64,000 nucleotides of DNA from Bacillus massiliigorillae (GTDB taxonomy: Bacteria; Bacillota; Bacilli; Bacillales; DSM-1321). The position numbers and the translations under genes were made by a program. The stretch is taken from the NCBI RefSeq assembly GCF_000380245.2, contig NZ_HG428741.1, positions 439,271-503,270 of the forward strand. Direction: 5' to 3'. Below the pieces are notes generated by a model, which was given only the letters and a program-made list of their open reading frames with translations, ran no database searches and was not told the origin of the DNA. Numbering within the stretch: the stretch's first letter is position 1; each line of letters begins with the position of its first letter. This document shows, one piece after another, positions 1-7,862 of this stretch.

Positions 1-227
1 AGTTGTTTTCCAAGCTCTGATTCTATATTGAATTTTCTGGCAATCATGCCGTCGAATCGGTCAGCAAGCGCTGCTACGAAAATTAATAATAAGCTATAAT
101 TTAAATGGCCATTAATACCTGTCAAAATGGCAAAACCACCCAGACAAAGATTCATTAAGGTCATTAGATTAGCGGTCTGAGATTTTAATTTCTTAATGGT
201 TTGGTCTAAAACACCCGACAAGAACAA
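1..227 (-). CDS. pssA: CDP-diacylglycerol--serine O-phosphatidyltransferase, 5' part only
   Basis: This membrane enzyme joins CDP-diacylglycerol and serine to make phosphatidylserine, the substrate of the Psd encoded divergently next door. The first 75 codons are visible; the C-terminus runs off the left edge. The translated piece has a hydrophobic stretch (LMTLMNLCLGGFAIL, about residues 18-32) and the beginning of the CDP-alcohol phosphotransferase signature (ADRFDGMIAR). I chose a TTG start at 227 because a GGAG Shine-Dalgarno sits 8 bases upstream; the GTG at 233 lies too close to that site. The family assignment is firm from the signature and the neighbouring psd; the exact start is inferred. 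Confidence 0.85.
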   Translation of the reverse strand, partial: MFLSGVLDQTIKKLKSQTANLMTLMNLCLGGFAILTGINGHLNYSLLLIFVAALADRFDGMIARKFNIESELGKQ

Positions 228-355
228 TCTGCTCACTCCTTTTTTAACCGGATGGGATGAGACAATTAATACATGCTTATTGTATAATAATATTTTATTC
301 TTTGCACATTATGCAAGGGGTAATAGGTTTATTTTACTTTGTGGAGGATTTTTCA

Positions 356-1135
356 TTGAAAACATTTTTGTATAGGTTTTTTATTTTTTTGACTAATCAT
401 AAGGCGTCATCCATGATGTTAATGAAATTTAGTCAATCGAAATTGAGTAGGGCAATTATTCCTTCTTATGACAAGTTATATAAGTTGAATTGGGAAGAAG
501 TAGAGAGAAATAGAAGCGATTTTGAAACGCTACATGATTTATTTACAAGACAGTTAAAAGAGGGAGCTCGCCAGATAAATCAAGAAACTAATACAGTCGT
601 TAGTCCGGTGGATGCGGTATATGAAGATTATGGTGATATTCAAAGTGACCGTAATATTTTGGTGAAAGGGAAAGTATATTCCATTCAAGAAATGCTTGGA
701 GATAATGCTGCCCTTGAGAAGTATATCGGTGGAAAATATATGATCTTATATTTAAGTCCGAGTCATTATCATCGTATTCATTCTCCAGTTGATGGTGAAG
801 TCGTGAAACGATGGTCGCTTGGGAAGCTGTCGTATCCTGTGAATAAATTAGGATTGAAATATGGGAAATCGACTTTATCTAAGAATTTTCGAGTAATTAC
901 AGAGATTAAACATGCCTTTGGTTATCTTTCTGTTGTAAAAGTAGGAGCAATGTTTGTAAATAGTATTGAAATAACAAATGATAGTGATAAGCTACAAAAA
1001 GGGGAAGAATTAGCTTATTTTAGTTTTGGATCGACAGTTGTTCTTCTATTTGAAAAGAATACGTTCGAAATTAATGAAGAATTGCAGGCATCTTCACAGG
1101 TTAAGTATGGAGAAGTTCTAGGATTTCTTAAATAA
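356..1135 (+). CDS. psd: Phosphatidylserine decarboxylase proenzyme
   Basis: It decarboxylates phosphatidylserine to phosphatidylethanolamine at the membrane, completing the step begun by PssA. The product is 259 residues, usual for the short Bacillus Psd class. Recognisable parts are SPVDAV near residue 83, YLSPSHYHRIHSPVDG in the middle, VKVGAMFVNSI, and the self-cleavage site FGST near residue 226, where the serine becomes the pyruvoyl cofactor and the chain splits into beta and alpha subunits. The frame stays open upstream to an ATG at 257, but GGAGG at 343-347 lies 8 bases before TTG 356, so I take TTG. The gene is divergent from pssA with about 130 bases between them. Confidence 0.93.
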   Translation: MKTFLYRFFIFLTNHKASSMMLMKFSQSKLSRAIIPSYDKLYKLNWEEVERNRSDFETLHDLFTRQLKEGARQINQETNTVVSPVDAVYEDYGDIQSDRNILVKGKVYSIQEMLGDNAALEKYIGGKYMILYLSPSHYHRIHSPVDGEVVKRWSLGKLSYPVNKLGLKYGKSTLSKNFRVITEIKHAFGYLSVVKVGAMFVNSIEITNDSDKLQKGEELAYFSFGSTVVLLFEKNTFEINEELQASSQVKYGEVLGFLK

Positions 1136-1140
1136 AATAA

Positions 1141-1176
1141 AAGCCTGGTTGCTCTTTTTTTGAACAAATCAGGCTT
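1141..1176 (+). terminator. Imperfect hairpin after psd
   Basis: The inverted repeat AAGCCTG/CAGGCTT, with weaker inner pairing, lies directly between the convergent ends of psd and sda. No T-run follows the stem, so terminator function is uncertain. Confidence 0.35.
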
Positions 1177-1202
1177 GATCTATAAAAAATATCTCATATT
1201 TA

Positions 1203-1343
1203 TCATGATGATACTTTAACCCTGTGAGATAAAGCACGTCGGTGAATTTCAATTTCAATTAATCGAATAAATTCCTTACTAAGTTTAAGCTGTTTAGCTT
1301 TTAGATATGATTCAATTAATAAATCATCAGACAGTCTATTCAT
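1203..1343 (-). CDS. sda: Sporulation histidine kinase inhibitor Sda
   Basis: Sda is a small checkpoint protein that binds sporulation kinases such as KinA and blocks phosphorelay signalling when DNA replication is in progress or damaged. The 46-residue product begins MNRLSDDLLIESYLKAKQ, contains EFIRLIEIEIHRR and ends KVSS; this is the conserved two-helix hairpin and matches the family length. The best Shine-Dalgarno, GGAGGTGA at 1365-1372, is too far from this ATG but ideally placed for an in-frame ATT at 1358-1356, which would add five residues (see findings). Four DnaA-box-like sequences lie upstream, consistent with DnaA control known for sda in B. subtilis. The gene is too short for most ORF callers. 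Confidence 0.92.
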   Translation of the reverse strand: MNRLSDDLLIESYLKAKQLKLSKEFIRLIEIEIHRRALSHRVKVSS

Positions 1344-1477
1344 TTGAGTCAGCCAAATGGCTATTCACCTCCACTGAAAAATATTAGGCATATTTATCCA
1401 TAACCATCATATATTAGATAGTTTAAGTGTCTATAAAGAAACTTTACCAAATATAAACAATTGGAACAATCGTTCTC

Positions 1478-1576
1478 TTATCCACAGGTTGCGGTGGATA
1501 AGTTGTGGTTAATTTGTTTATATATGTAATTTTTTGAAGTAAATCGCTGTGCGAATTGTGCATAACTTTATCCACA
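1478..1576. promoter_or_regulatory. DnaA-box cluster upstream of sda
   Basis: Within 99 bases there are two perfect TTATCCACA boxes on the + strand (1478-1486, 1568-1576), one TTATGCACA on the - strand (1557-1565) and one 8/9 match on the - strand (1493-1501). They lie in the roughly 380-base gap between sda and yqeG. In B. subtilis, DnaA activates sda transcription, so these are probably the regulatory sites. The rest of the gap holds no gene I can support. Confidence 0.8.
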
Positions 1577-1724
1577 GGTAGGTAAATAGATGGATTTTGT
1601 CGAAAAATTTTTTAATACTTTTGGTCAGGAATAAAATAATAAAAGGTTACTTTGAAAGAACCGAGAAAATTAGGTATGATGTATTACGGTGAATTTTATG
1701 ATATAGGTAGAGGTGTAAAGAATA

Positions 1725-2246
1725 ATGCTTAAGTTGTTTTTACCGAATGAGCACGTAAAAAGTATCTTTGAGATCACTCCTCAAAGTTTAGTTGATAAGG
1801 GAATAAAAGGAATCATAACAGATTTAGATAATACTTTAGTGGAGTGGGACCGTCCAAATGCTACACCTAAGTTAATAGAGTGGTTTAAAAGGATGGAGGA
1901 AAGTGGTATTAAGGTGACAATCGTTTCTAATAATGATGAAAAAAGGGTAGGTGCGTTTTCGGAGCCACTTCAAATTCCTTTCATTCATAGAGCAAGAAAA
2001 CCTTTGGTAAGAGCGTTTAATAAAGCAATTTTAGATATGGGTATAAAAAAGGAAGAGTCAGTTGTAATTGGTGATCAATTATTAACAGATGTGCTAGGTG
2101 GTAATCGAGGTGGTTTTCACACAATTTTGGTGGTACCAGTTGCTCAATCAGATGGCTTAGCGACAAAATTTAATCGAATGGTTGAAAGACGTATTCTTAC
2201 TATATTTAAGAAACAAGGATTATTACAGTGGGAGGACAAAAAGTGA
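1725..2246 (+). CDS. yqeG: YqeG family HAD-IIIA phosphatase
   Basis: This is a 173-residue haloacid-dehalogenase-fold phosphatase of unknown physiological substrate. The catalytic motif I is DLDNTLVEW near residue 34, motif II is IVSNN near residue 67, and the C-terminal motif is VIGDQLLTDVLGGNR near residue 115. It heads a compact operon; its TGA stop overlaps the GTG start of yqeH by four bases, so the two are probably translationally coupled. In Bacillus this gene always precedes the ribosome-assembly GTPase yqeH, which suggests but does not prove a linked role. Confidence 0.92.
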   Translation: MLKLFLPNEHVKSIFEITPQSLVDKGIKGIITDLDNTLVEWDRPNATPKLIEWFKRMEESGIKVTIVSNNDEKRVGAFSEPLQIPFIHRARKPLVRAFNKAILDMGIKKEESVVIGDQLLTDVLGGNRGGFHTILVVPVAQSDGLATKFNRMVERRILTIFKKQGLLQWEDKK

Positions 2247-3352
2247 CAGCACAAGAACATGTATCGTGTATAGGGTGTGGCATCCAAATTCAAACGGATG
2301 ATCCAAAAGGGATGGGCTATGCGCCAAAATCAGCTCTTGAAAAAGAACAAATCATTTGTCAACGTTGTTTTCGTTTAAAGAATTACAATGAAGTACAAGA
2401 TATTTCGTTAACAGATGACGACTTCTTGAAGATTCTTCATGAAATTGGTCAGAATGACGCACTAATTGTAAAAATTGTAGATATTTTTGATTTTAATGGT
2501 AGTTGGCTTCCAGGCTTACATCGCTTTGTTGGCAATAATCCAGTACTTCTTATCGGAAATAAAGTTGATTTGTTGCCTAAATCGGTGAAGCCAAATAAGC
2601 TAATTCATTGGATGAAGAACAGCGCAAGTGAACTAGGATTAAAGCCTGTTGATGTTATGCTTGTAAGTTCAGCTAAAGGTTCTCGTATTGCAGATGCAGT
2701 TGCTGCAATTGAGAAGTATCGTAAAGGTAAAGATGTGTATGTAGTTGGTTGTACAAATGTTGGTAAATCAACGTTCATTAATCGCATTATTAAAGAAGTT
2801 AGTGGAGAAGGAAATATTATCACTACTTCACATTTCCCAGGTACTACTTTAGATATTATTGAAATTCCTCTAGATGATGGACACGCATTGATGGATACAC
2901 CAGGTATTATTAATCATCATCAAATGGCTCACTATGTAGATGGAAAAGATTTAAAGTATATAACACCGAAAAAAGAAATTAAACCTAAGGTATATCAATT
3001 GAACGAAAATCAAACGTTGTTCTTTGGTGGGCTAGCGAGATTTGATTATCTTTCTGGTGGTAGAAGATCATTTACTTGTTATGTTTCAAATGAATTAGGT
3101 ATTCATCGTACAAAGCTAGAAAAAGCAAATCAATTGTATCAAGATCACGCTGGTGAACTATTAACGCCAAGTTTAGACCGAGTAGATGGAGAAATACCAG
3201 AACTTGTTCCACACCATTTCTCATTAAAAGAAGGAAAAATGGATATCGTATTCTCAGGTTTAGGATGGATTACAATCAATGAACCAGGCGCTAAGATTGT
3301 CGCTCATGTTCCTAAAGGTGTATCTGTAATGATTCGTAAGTCATTAATTTAA
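2243..3352 (+). CDS. yqeH: Circularly permuted ribosome biogenesis GTPase YqeH
   Basis: YqeH is a cytosolic GTPase needed for 30S subunit assembly. The product is 369 residues with an N-terminal zinc finger (CIGCG and CQRC) and permuted GTPase motifs: G4 GNKVD and G5 SSAK come before G1 GCTNVGKST and G3 DTPG, the hallmark of the circularly permuted family. A C-terminal TRAP-like RNA-binding region follows. I start at GTG 2243, preceded by GGAGG and overlapping the yqeG stop, rather than the ATG at 2228 that contains the Shine-Dalgarno. It is the second gene of the yqeG to methyltransferase operon. Confidence 0.94.
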   Translation: MTAQEHVSCIGCGIQIQTDDPKGMGYAPKSALEKEQIICQRCFRLKNYNEVQDISLTDDDFLKILHEIGQNDALIVKIVDIFDFNGSWLPGLHRFVGNNPVLLIGNKVDLLPKSVKPNKLIHWMKNSASELGLKPVDVMLVSSAKGSRIADAVAAIEKYRKGKDVYVVGCTNVGKSTFINRIIKEVSGEGNIITTSHFPGTTLDIIEIPLDDGHALMDTPGIINHHQMAHYVDGKDLKYITPKKEIKPKVYQLNENQTLFFGGLARFDYLSGGRRSFTCYVSNELGIHRTKLEKANQLYQDHAGELLTPSLDRVDGEIPELVPHHFSLKEGKMDIVFSGLGWITINEPGAKIVAHVPKGVSVMIRKSLI

Positions 3353-3399
3353 GATGTACAATGAATTCATATAAATAAATGAACAAGTGGGTGGGGGAA

Positions 3400-4233
3400 T
3401 TGAAACAAATTTACGGGGTAATTGGTGATCCAATTTCACATTCAATGTCACCAGACATGCATAATGATGCATTTACAGATCAAGAACTGGAAGCTTATTA
3501 TAATGCTTTTCATGTAAGACCCGATCATTTAGAAGATGCAGTTAAAGGGATGAAAGCAATAGGGGTTAAAGGTTTTAATATAACTGTTCCACATAAAACA
3601 GCTATTATCCCTTTTCTTGATCAAGTAGATGAGCTTGCTGCTGCAATTGGAGCAGTCAATACGGTAAAATATGAAAATGGTCAATTTATCGGGTACAATA
3701 CAGATGGATTAGGTTTTGTGGCTGGCTTGAAAGAGGAGTTGCACGAATCATTAATCGAGAAGAGAACACTTATTATTGGTGCCGGTGGGGCTGCGAGAGG
3801 GATTTACTATTCGTTAGTAAGTGAAGGTATACGTGAAATTGATATTGCGAATCGCACTGTTTCTCGTGCTCAACAAATTATTATTGAAAATCCTTATGAA
3901 GCAAAATCTAATAGTTTAACTATTCAAGCAGCAGCAGAGCGTTTGAATGAGTATGATTTAATCATTAACACAACATCGATTGGTATGAAGCCTAATGTGG
4001 ATGAAATGCCGATTTCTCTTCAACATTTACGTAATGATGCATTTGTTAGTGATATTATTTATAATCCTTTGGAAACGAAATTTTTATCAGAAGCTAAGAA
4101 GAAAGGTGCTTCTATACAGAATGGTTTGCCAATGTTTATACATCAAGGAGCTTTAGCGTTTCGTATTTGGACAGGAGTAGAGCCAAATATTGAAAGGATG
4201 AAAGCAATTGTTTTGAAGAAATTAGGAGGTTAA
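3400..4233 (+). CDS. aroE: Shikimate dehydrogenase (NADP+)
   Basis: AroE reduces 3-dehydroshikimate to shikimate in aromatic amino acid synthesis. The 277-residue product shows the substrate-binding SHSMSP near the N-terminus, the catalytic lysine in NITVPHK, GAVNT, NTDG, and the nucleotide-binding GAGGAARG, ending with IQNGLPMFIHQGALAF. An ATG at 3379 would add seven residues, but no Shine-Dalgarno precedes it. TTG 3400 lies just behind a G-rich GGTGGGGG stretch and gives the usual family length, so I prefer it. The gene lies between yqeH and yhbY in the same order as in B. subtilis. Confidence 0.93.
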   Translation: MKQIYGVIGDPISHSMSPDMHNDAFTDQELEAYYNAFHVRPDHLEDAVKGMKAIGVKGFNITVPHKTAIIPFLDQVDELAAAIGAVNTVKYENGQFIGYNTDGLGFVAGLKEELHESLIEKRTLIIGAGGAARGIYYSLVSEGIREIDIANRTVSRAQQIIIENPYEAKSNSLTIQAAAERLNEYDLIINTTSIGMKPNVDEMPISLQHLRNDAFVSDIIYNPLETKFLSEAKKKGASIQNGLPMFIHQGALAFRIWTGVEPNIERMKAIVLKKLGG

Positions 4234-4235
4234 CC

Positions 4236-4535
4236 ATGTTAACAGGAAAGCAAAAAAGATTTTTACGTTCGAAAGCACATCATTTAACACCAATTTTCCA
4301 AGTAGGAAAAGGTGGCGTAAATGAAAATATGATTAAACAAATTCAAGAAGCACTAGAAGCTCGTGAATTAATTAAAGTTAGTATTTTACAAAACTGTGAT
4401 GTTGATAAAGATACAGTAGCACAAGAACTGGCAGCTGGAACAAAAGCTGAATTAGTACAATTAATTGGTCTTACTGTTGTTCTTTATAAAGAGTCAAAAG
4501 AAAATAAACAACTAGAGCTACCAGTGAAAAAATGA
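4236..4535 (+). CDS. yhbY: Ribosome assembly RNA-binding protein YhbY (CRM domain)
   Basis: This is a 99-residue single CRM-domain protein that binds pre-ribosomal particles. The family core LTGKQKRFLRSKAH is at the N-terminus, followed by the QVGKGGVNENM loop carrying the conserved GKGG motif. It begins two bases after the aroE stop behind AGGAGG and ends with an ATGA overlap with nadD. The B. subtilis orthologue is called yqeI. Confidence 0.92.
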   Translation: MLTGKQKRFLRSKAHHLTPIFQVGKGGVNENMIKQIQEALEARELIKVSILQNCDVDKDTVAQELAAGTKAELVQLIGLTVVLYKESKENKQLELPVKK

Positions 4536-5101
4536 AAAAAGTAGGAATCCTAGGTGGAACATTTGATCCGCCACATATTGGACATGTGATCGTTGCCAAT
4601 GAGATTCTAACAGCTTTAGAACTAGATGAAATTCGATTTATGCCGAATCATACGCCTCCTCACAAAGAGAAAACCCAAGGAGTTTCAAATGAGGATCGCG
4701 TAGAGATGTTGCGTCTCTCGATTAAAGATAATCCAAAATTTACATTAGAGCTTATTGAATTAGATTCACCAGGTGCTTCGTATACCTTTTATACAATGGA
4801 AAAATTAAAAGAAAAAGAACCTGATACAGCATTTTACTTTATAATAGGTGCCGATATGATTGAGTATTTGCCAAAGTGGCATCGAATTGACGAACTAGTA
4901 GGATTAGTACAGTTTGTAGGAGTTCAAAGACCTCCATTTACAACCAATACGACTTATCCTATTGAACTGATTGATGCACCACTTATTTATTTATCATCAT
5001 CGATAATCCGAAAGAAAGTAAAAAATGGTGTTTCTATTAAATATTTAGTAGCGCCTGCTGTTGAGGAGTATATCGAGGAGAACTCTTTATATGAAACGTG
5101 A
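4532..5101 (+). CDS. nadD: Nicotinate-nucleotide adenylyltransferase
   Basis: NadD adenylates nicotinate mononucleotide to deamido-NAD in NAD synthesis. The 189-residue length is typical. The nucleotidyltransferase motif GGTFDPPHIGH is at residues 8-18, and the second motif SSSIIRKK lies near residue 153. FIIGADM and LPKWHRIDEL are conserved family blocks. Its start overlaps yhbY by four bases and its end overlaps yqeK by eleven, indicating tight coupling inside the operon. Confidence 0.95.
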   Translation: MKKVGILGGTFDPPHIGHVIVANEILTALELDEIRFMPNHTPPHKEKTQGVSNEDRVEMLRLSIKDNPKFTLELIELDSPGASYTFYTMEKLKEKEPDTAFYFIIGADMIEYLPKWHRIDELVGLVQFVGVQRPPFTTNTTYPIELIDAPLIYLSSSIIRKKVKNGVSIKYLVAPAVEEYIEENSLYET

Positions 5102-5663
5102 CCAAGCTTTAGCGATTGTAAAAGAGCAATTAACAGAGAAGCGTTATGTGCATACAATAGGAGTAGCAGATACAGCTGTTAAATTGGCTGAAAGATACGG
5201 CGCGAATGTAGAAAAAGCAGAATTAGCGGGTATTTTCCATGATTATGCTAAATTTCGCCCGAAAGAAGAAATGAGACAAATTATAGTAGAACAACAAATG
5301 GCTAAGGAACTACTCTCTTTTCATCATGAATTATGGCATGCTCCTGTTGGTGCGTATTTAGTACAGAAAGAAGCGGGAATACAGGATAAAGAGGTATTAT
5401 CGGCGATTTTGTACCATACAACAGGACGAGCACAAATGACGAAATTAGAGAAGATAGTGTTTCTAGCGGATTATATTGAGCCAGGGAGAAAGTTTCCTGG
5501 AGTTGATGATGTTCGTCAAATTGCCAAGAAGGATTTAGATGAGGCGGTTGTAGCGGCGTTGCGTAATACAATCAATTTCCTGATGTCGAAAAACGCTACC
5601 ATTTATCCTGATACAGTATATGCATATAATGATCTTGTACAGAAAAAGATATTGGAGGAATAG
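5091..5663 (+). CDS. yqeK: HD-domain nucleotide hydrolase YqeK
   Basis: The product is a 190-residue HD-superfamily protein. Characterised YqeK proteins hydrolyse diadenosine tetraphosphate (Ap4A) symmetrically. Metal-binding residues are visible as H21 in RYVHTIGV, the HD pair H50-D51 in GIFHDYAKF, and later histidines in FHHELWHAP and ILYHTTGR. The start ATG 5091 has GAGGAG upstream inside nadD; an in-frame start at 5061 would need an unsupported N-terminal extension. Its position between nadD and rsfS is conserved in Bacillus. Confidence 0.93.
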   Translation: MKRDQALAIVKEQLTEKRYVHTIGVADTAVKLAERYGANVEKAELAGIFHDYAKFRPKEEMRQIIVEQQMAKELLSFHHELWHAPVGAYLVQKEAGIQDKEVLSAILYHTTGRAQMTKLEKIVFLADYIEPGRKFPGVDDVRQIAKKDLDEAVVAALRNTINFLMSKNATIYPDTVYAYNDLVQKKILEE

Positions 5664-5665
5664 GT

Positions 5666-6025
5666 TTGTTAAACGAAAAAGAATTATTAGTTACTGTGGC
5701 GAAAGCTGCTGATGATAAAAGAGCAGAAGATATTATGGTGTTAGATATGCATGGTATTTCTTCTGTTGCAGACTATTTTGTAATTTGCCACGGAAATTCA
5801 GATAAGCAAGTTCAAGCAATTGCGCGTGAAATGAAAGAAAAAGCAGAAGAAAATGGTGTAGAAGTTAAGCGCATTGAAGGTATGGATGAAGCGAAGTGGG
5901 TTCTAGTTGATTTAGGTGATGTAGTAGCTCATGTTTTCCATCGTGATGAAAGAAGCTATTACAATTTAGAACGTTTATGGGGAGATGCTCCATTGTTCCC
6001 AATTGAGCAAGAGCTACAACAATGA
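5666..6025 (+). CDS. rsfS: Ribosome silencing factor RsfS
   Basis: RsfS binds ribosomal protein uL14 on the 50S subunit and prevents joining with 30S when nutrients are scarce. The 119-residue protein carries the DUF143 core: AEDIMVLDMHGISSVADYFVICHGNS is present as a continuous block at residues 20-45, and WVLVDLGDVVAHVF follows. Translation starts at TTG 5666 behind TTGGAGGAA, two bases after the yqeK stop. The end overlaps the next methyltransferase start by four bases. Confidence 0.93.
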   Translation: MLNEKELLVTVAKAADDKRAEDIMVLDMHGISSVADYFVICHGNSDKQVQAIAREMKEKAEENGVEVKRIEGMDEAKWVLVDLGDVVAHVFHRDERSYYNLERLWGDAPLFPIEQELQQ

Positions 6026-6768
6026 GTTATGAACGCTTTGCCTTTGTATATGATACATTGATGCAGGATGTACCCTATGATAAGTGGATTGAGCGTTTTA
6101 TTGAAAAGATGGCTCAATATGATATTAAAGGAAATCGTGTATTAGATGTAGCCTGTGGTACAGGGGAGTTTTCTGTTCGTCTTGCCGAAAAGGGTTATCA
6201 TGTAACGGGTGTGGATTTATCCGAAGAAATGCTTTCTATTGCAAGAGCGAAAGCGGAGGGACACAATGTGACAATTCCCTTCTATCATCAAAATATGATT
6301 GAGTTAGACATGGGTGAGTCATTCGATAGTATTGTGATTTTTTGTGATTCATTGAATTACCTAGAAAGTGAACACGATGTGCAATCTACATTTAAATGTG
6401 TGTTTGAGCAACTGAAAGCTGGCGGCTTATTTATGTTCGATGTGCATTCCGTATATAAGATGGAGGAAATCTTTGCGAATGCAACTTTTGCAGATGCAGG
6501 AGAAGATGTTTCGTATATTTGGAATTCATTCGAAGGTGAAGAGCCTTACAGTGTTGAGCATGAACTTTCATTCTTTGTAAGGGATGATGAAACAGACCTT
6601 TATGATCGTTTCGAAGAGGATCATTATCAACGTACTTATCCAATTTCCACGTTTGAACAATGGCTACAAGATGCTGGATTTACGATTAAAGAAGTAATAG
6701 CAGATCTTGAGAATGAAGAACCAAATGAACATAGTGAAAGAATTATGTTTGTTTCTGTGAAAGAATAG
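6022..6768 (+). CDS. yqeM: Class I SAM-dependent methyltransferase (YqeM)
   Basis: This 248-residue protein has a Rossmann methyltransferase fold. Motif I is VLDVACGTGEFSVRLA near residue 40, with VTGVDLSEEMLSIA after it and FDVHSVYKM as a later strand. The physiological substrate is unknown. It is the last gene of the yqeG operon: its start overlaps rsfS by four bases and a strong terminator follows directly. Confidence 0.88.
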   Translation: MSYERFAFVYDTLMQDVPYDKWIERFIEKMAQYDIKGNRVLDVACGTGEFSVRLAEKGYHVTGVDLSEEMLSIARAKAEGHNVTIPFYHQNMIELDMGESFDSIVIFCDSLNYLESEHDVQSTFKCVFEQLKAGGLFMFDVHSVYKMEEIFANATFADAGEDVSYIWNSFEGEEPYSVEHELSFFVRDDETDLYDRFEEDHYQRTYPISTFEQWLQDAGFTIKEVIADLENEEPNEHSERIMFVSVKE

Positions 6769-6797
6769 AAAAAAGGCGTCTTAAAAGACGCCTTTTT
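6769..6797 (+). terminator. Rho-independent terminator of the yqeG operon
   Basis: The stem AAAAGGCGTCTT/AAGACGCCTTTT with a 2-base spacer and a trailing T-run starts right after the methyltransferase stop. The A-run on the 5' side would also let it serve transcription arriving from comER on the other strand. Confidence 0.92.
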
Positions 6798-6939
6798 GAT
6801 TTGTTATAAGGCTACTTAAAGCTAATTCAAATGAGATGTAAGCGTAAAATATGCTGTAATGTACTCTTTTTTTCTGAAATCTTATCTCCTGAAATATTTT
6901 TGAGGAATTTAGCAGGAGTTGTTAGATTTTTGTCGAAAT

Positions 6940-7767
6940 TTAATATTGTTCGTGAAATTGTTTTTCGATTTTTGAAATTTCCTCTGCGAATTTATGATGT
7001 GTTGTTTGGAATAATTGTTGAAACATATCGCCAACTTCGCTTTCTAGTATTTTGATACCTTCTCCTGTAATACCTCCTTTTACACAAACCTTCTCTTGTA
7101 GTGTGGGTAAAGAATATTGTCCGCTTTTTAACAAATCTCCAAATCCAATTAACATTTTTTCCGTTAATATTGTAGCTGTTTGCTTGTCGATGCCTGTTGT
7201 GGCTGTCGCACCATCGATAAAACATTGTGCTAAATAGCTAAAGAATGCTGGTCCGCAACTGACAATATCTGAAGATACCCTTGTAATATTGTTTTCAATT
7301 TCAATTCCTTCTGAAATGTTTTTAGCAAGCGTACGAATTATTTGTCTCCATTCCTCTTTACAAGAGGCCCCAAATGTAATTAATGATACTCCTGATAACA
7401 CTTTATTAGTAATGCTCGGTATGAAGCGAGCAGTGCTGCAAGATAATACCGTATCCATTTGTTTTGTACTAATAGGACTAGTTATGGATACAACACATTT
7501 GTCTTTACTAATGACCTTTTCCATTTCTACAAAAAGAGGATACATATCACCAGGCTTAACACAAACAAAAATCAATTGGCAGTCTTGAGTGATTTGACGA
7601 ATACTCGTGCTAATTTCAATTTGTGGATGTTGTTGTTGTAAGTTGAGTGCTTTGGTTTGCGTACGATTATACACCTTTAAACAAGACGCCTGAACAGAAT
7701 TTGATTGTAGTAAGGCATCTGCGAGAATAGAGCCCATATTACCTGTTCCGATGATTCCAACTATCAT
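6940..7767 (-). CDS. comER: ComER, pyrroline-5-carboxylate reductase-like protein
   Basis: The product (275 residues) belongs to the ProC family by its N-terminal dinucleotide site GIIGTGNMGSILADALL and the C-terminal region with GPAFFSYLAQCFIDGA and GITGEGIKILE. In B. subtilis comER is divergent from the comE operon and is dispensable for competence; roles in sporulation and biofilm formation have been reported in other Bacillus. The ATG at 7767 is preceded on its strand by GGAGGAGGAT. Whether it still has P5C reductase activity cannot be judged from sequence. Confidence 0.9.
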   Translation of the reverse strand: MIVGIIGTGNMGSILADALLQSNSVQASCLKVYNRTQTKALNLQQQHPQIEISTSIRQITQDCQLIFVCVKPGDMYPLFVEMEKVISKDKCVVSITSPISTKQMDTVLSCSTARFIPSITNKVLSGVSLITFGASCKEEWRQIIRTLAKNISEGIEIENNITRVSSDIVSCGPAFFSYLAQCFIDGATATTGIDKQTATILTEKMLIGFGDLLKSGQYSLPTLQEKVCVKGGITGEGIKILESEVGDMFQQLFQTTHHKFAEEISKIEKQFHEQY

Positions 7768-7862
7768 GTAATCCTCCTCCCTTCCGCACTTACTTCATAA
7801 AACAATATGAAATACAAATGGAAATTATGCGAAATAATCATGTAATAAAGGAAGTGAAGCTT

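Noticed and set aside
1478..1576. Chromosomal replication origin
   Set aside because: DnaA boxes are present, but dnaA, dnaN and an AT-rich unwinding region are not; the known role at sda explains them better.
6831..7055. 74-codon + strand frame after the yqeG operon
   Set aside because: It lacks a ribosome site and overlaps the C-terminal part of comER on the opposite strand.
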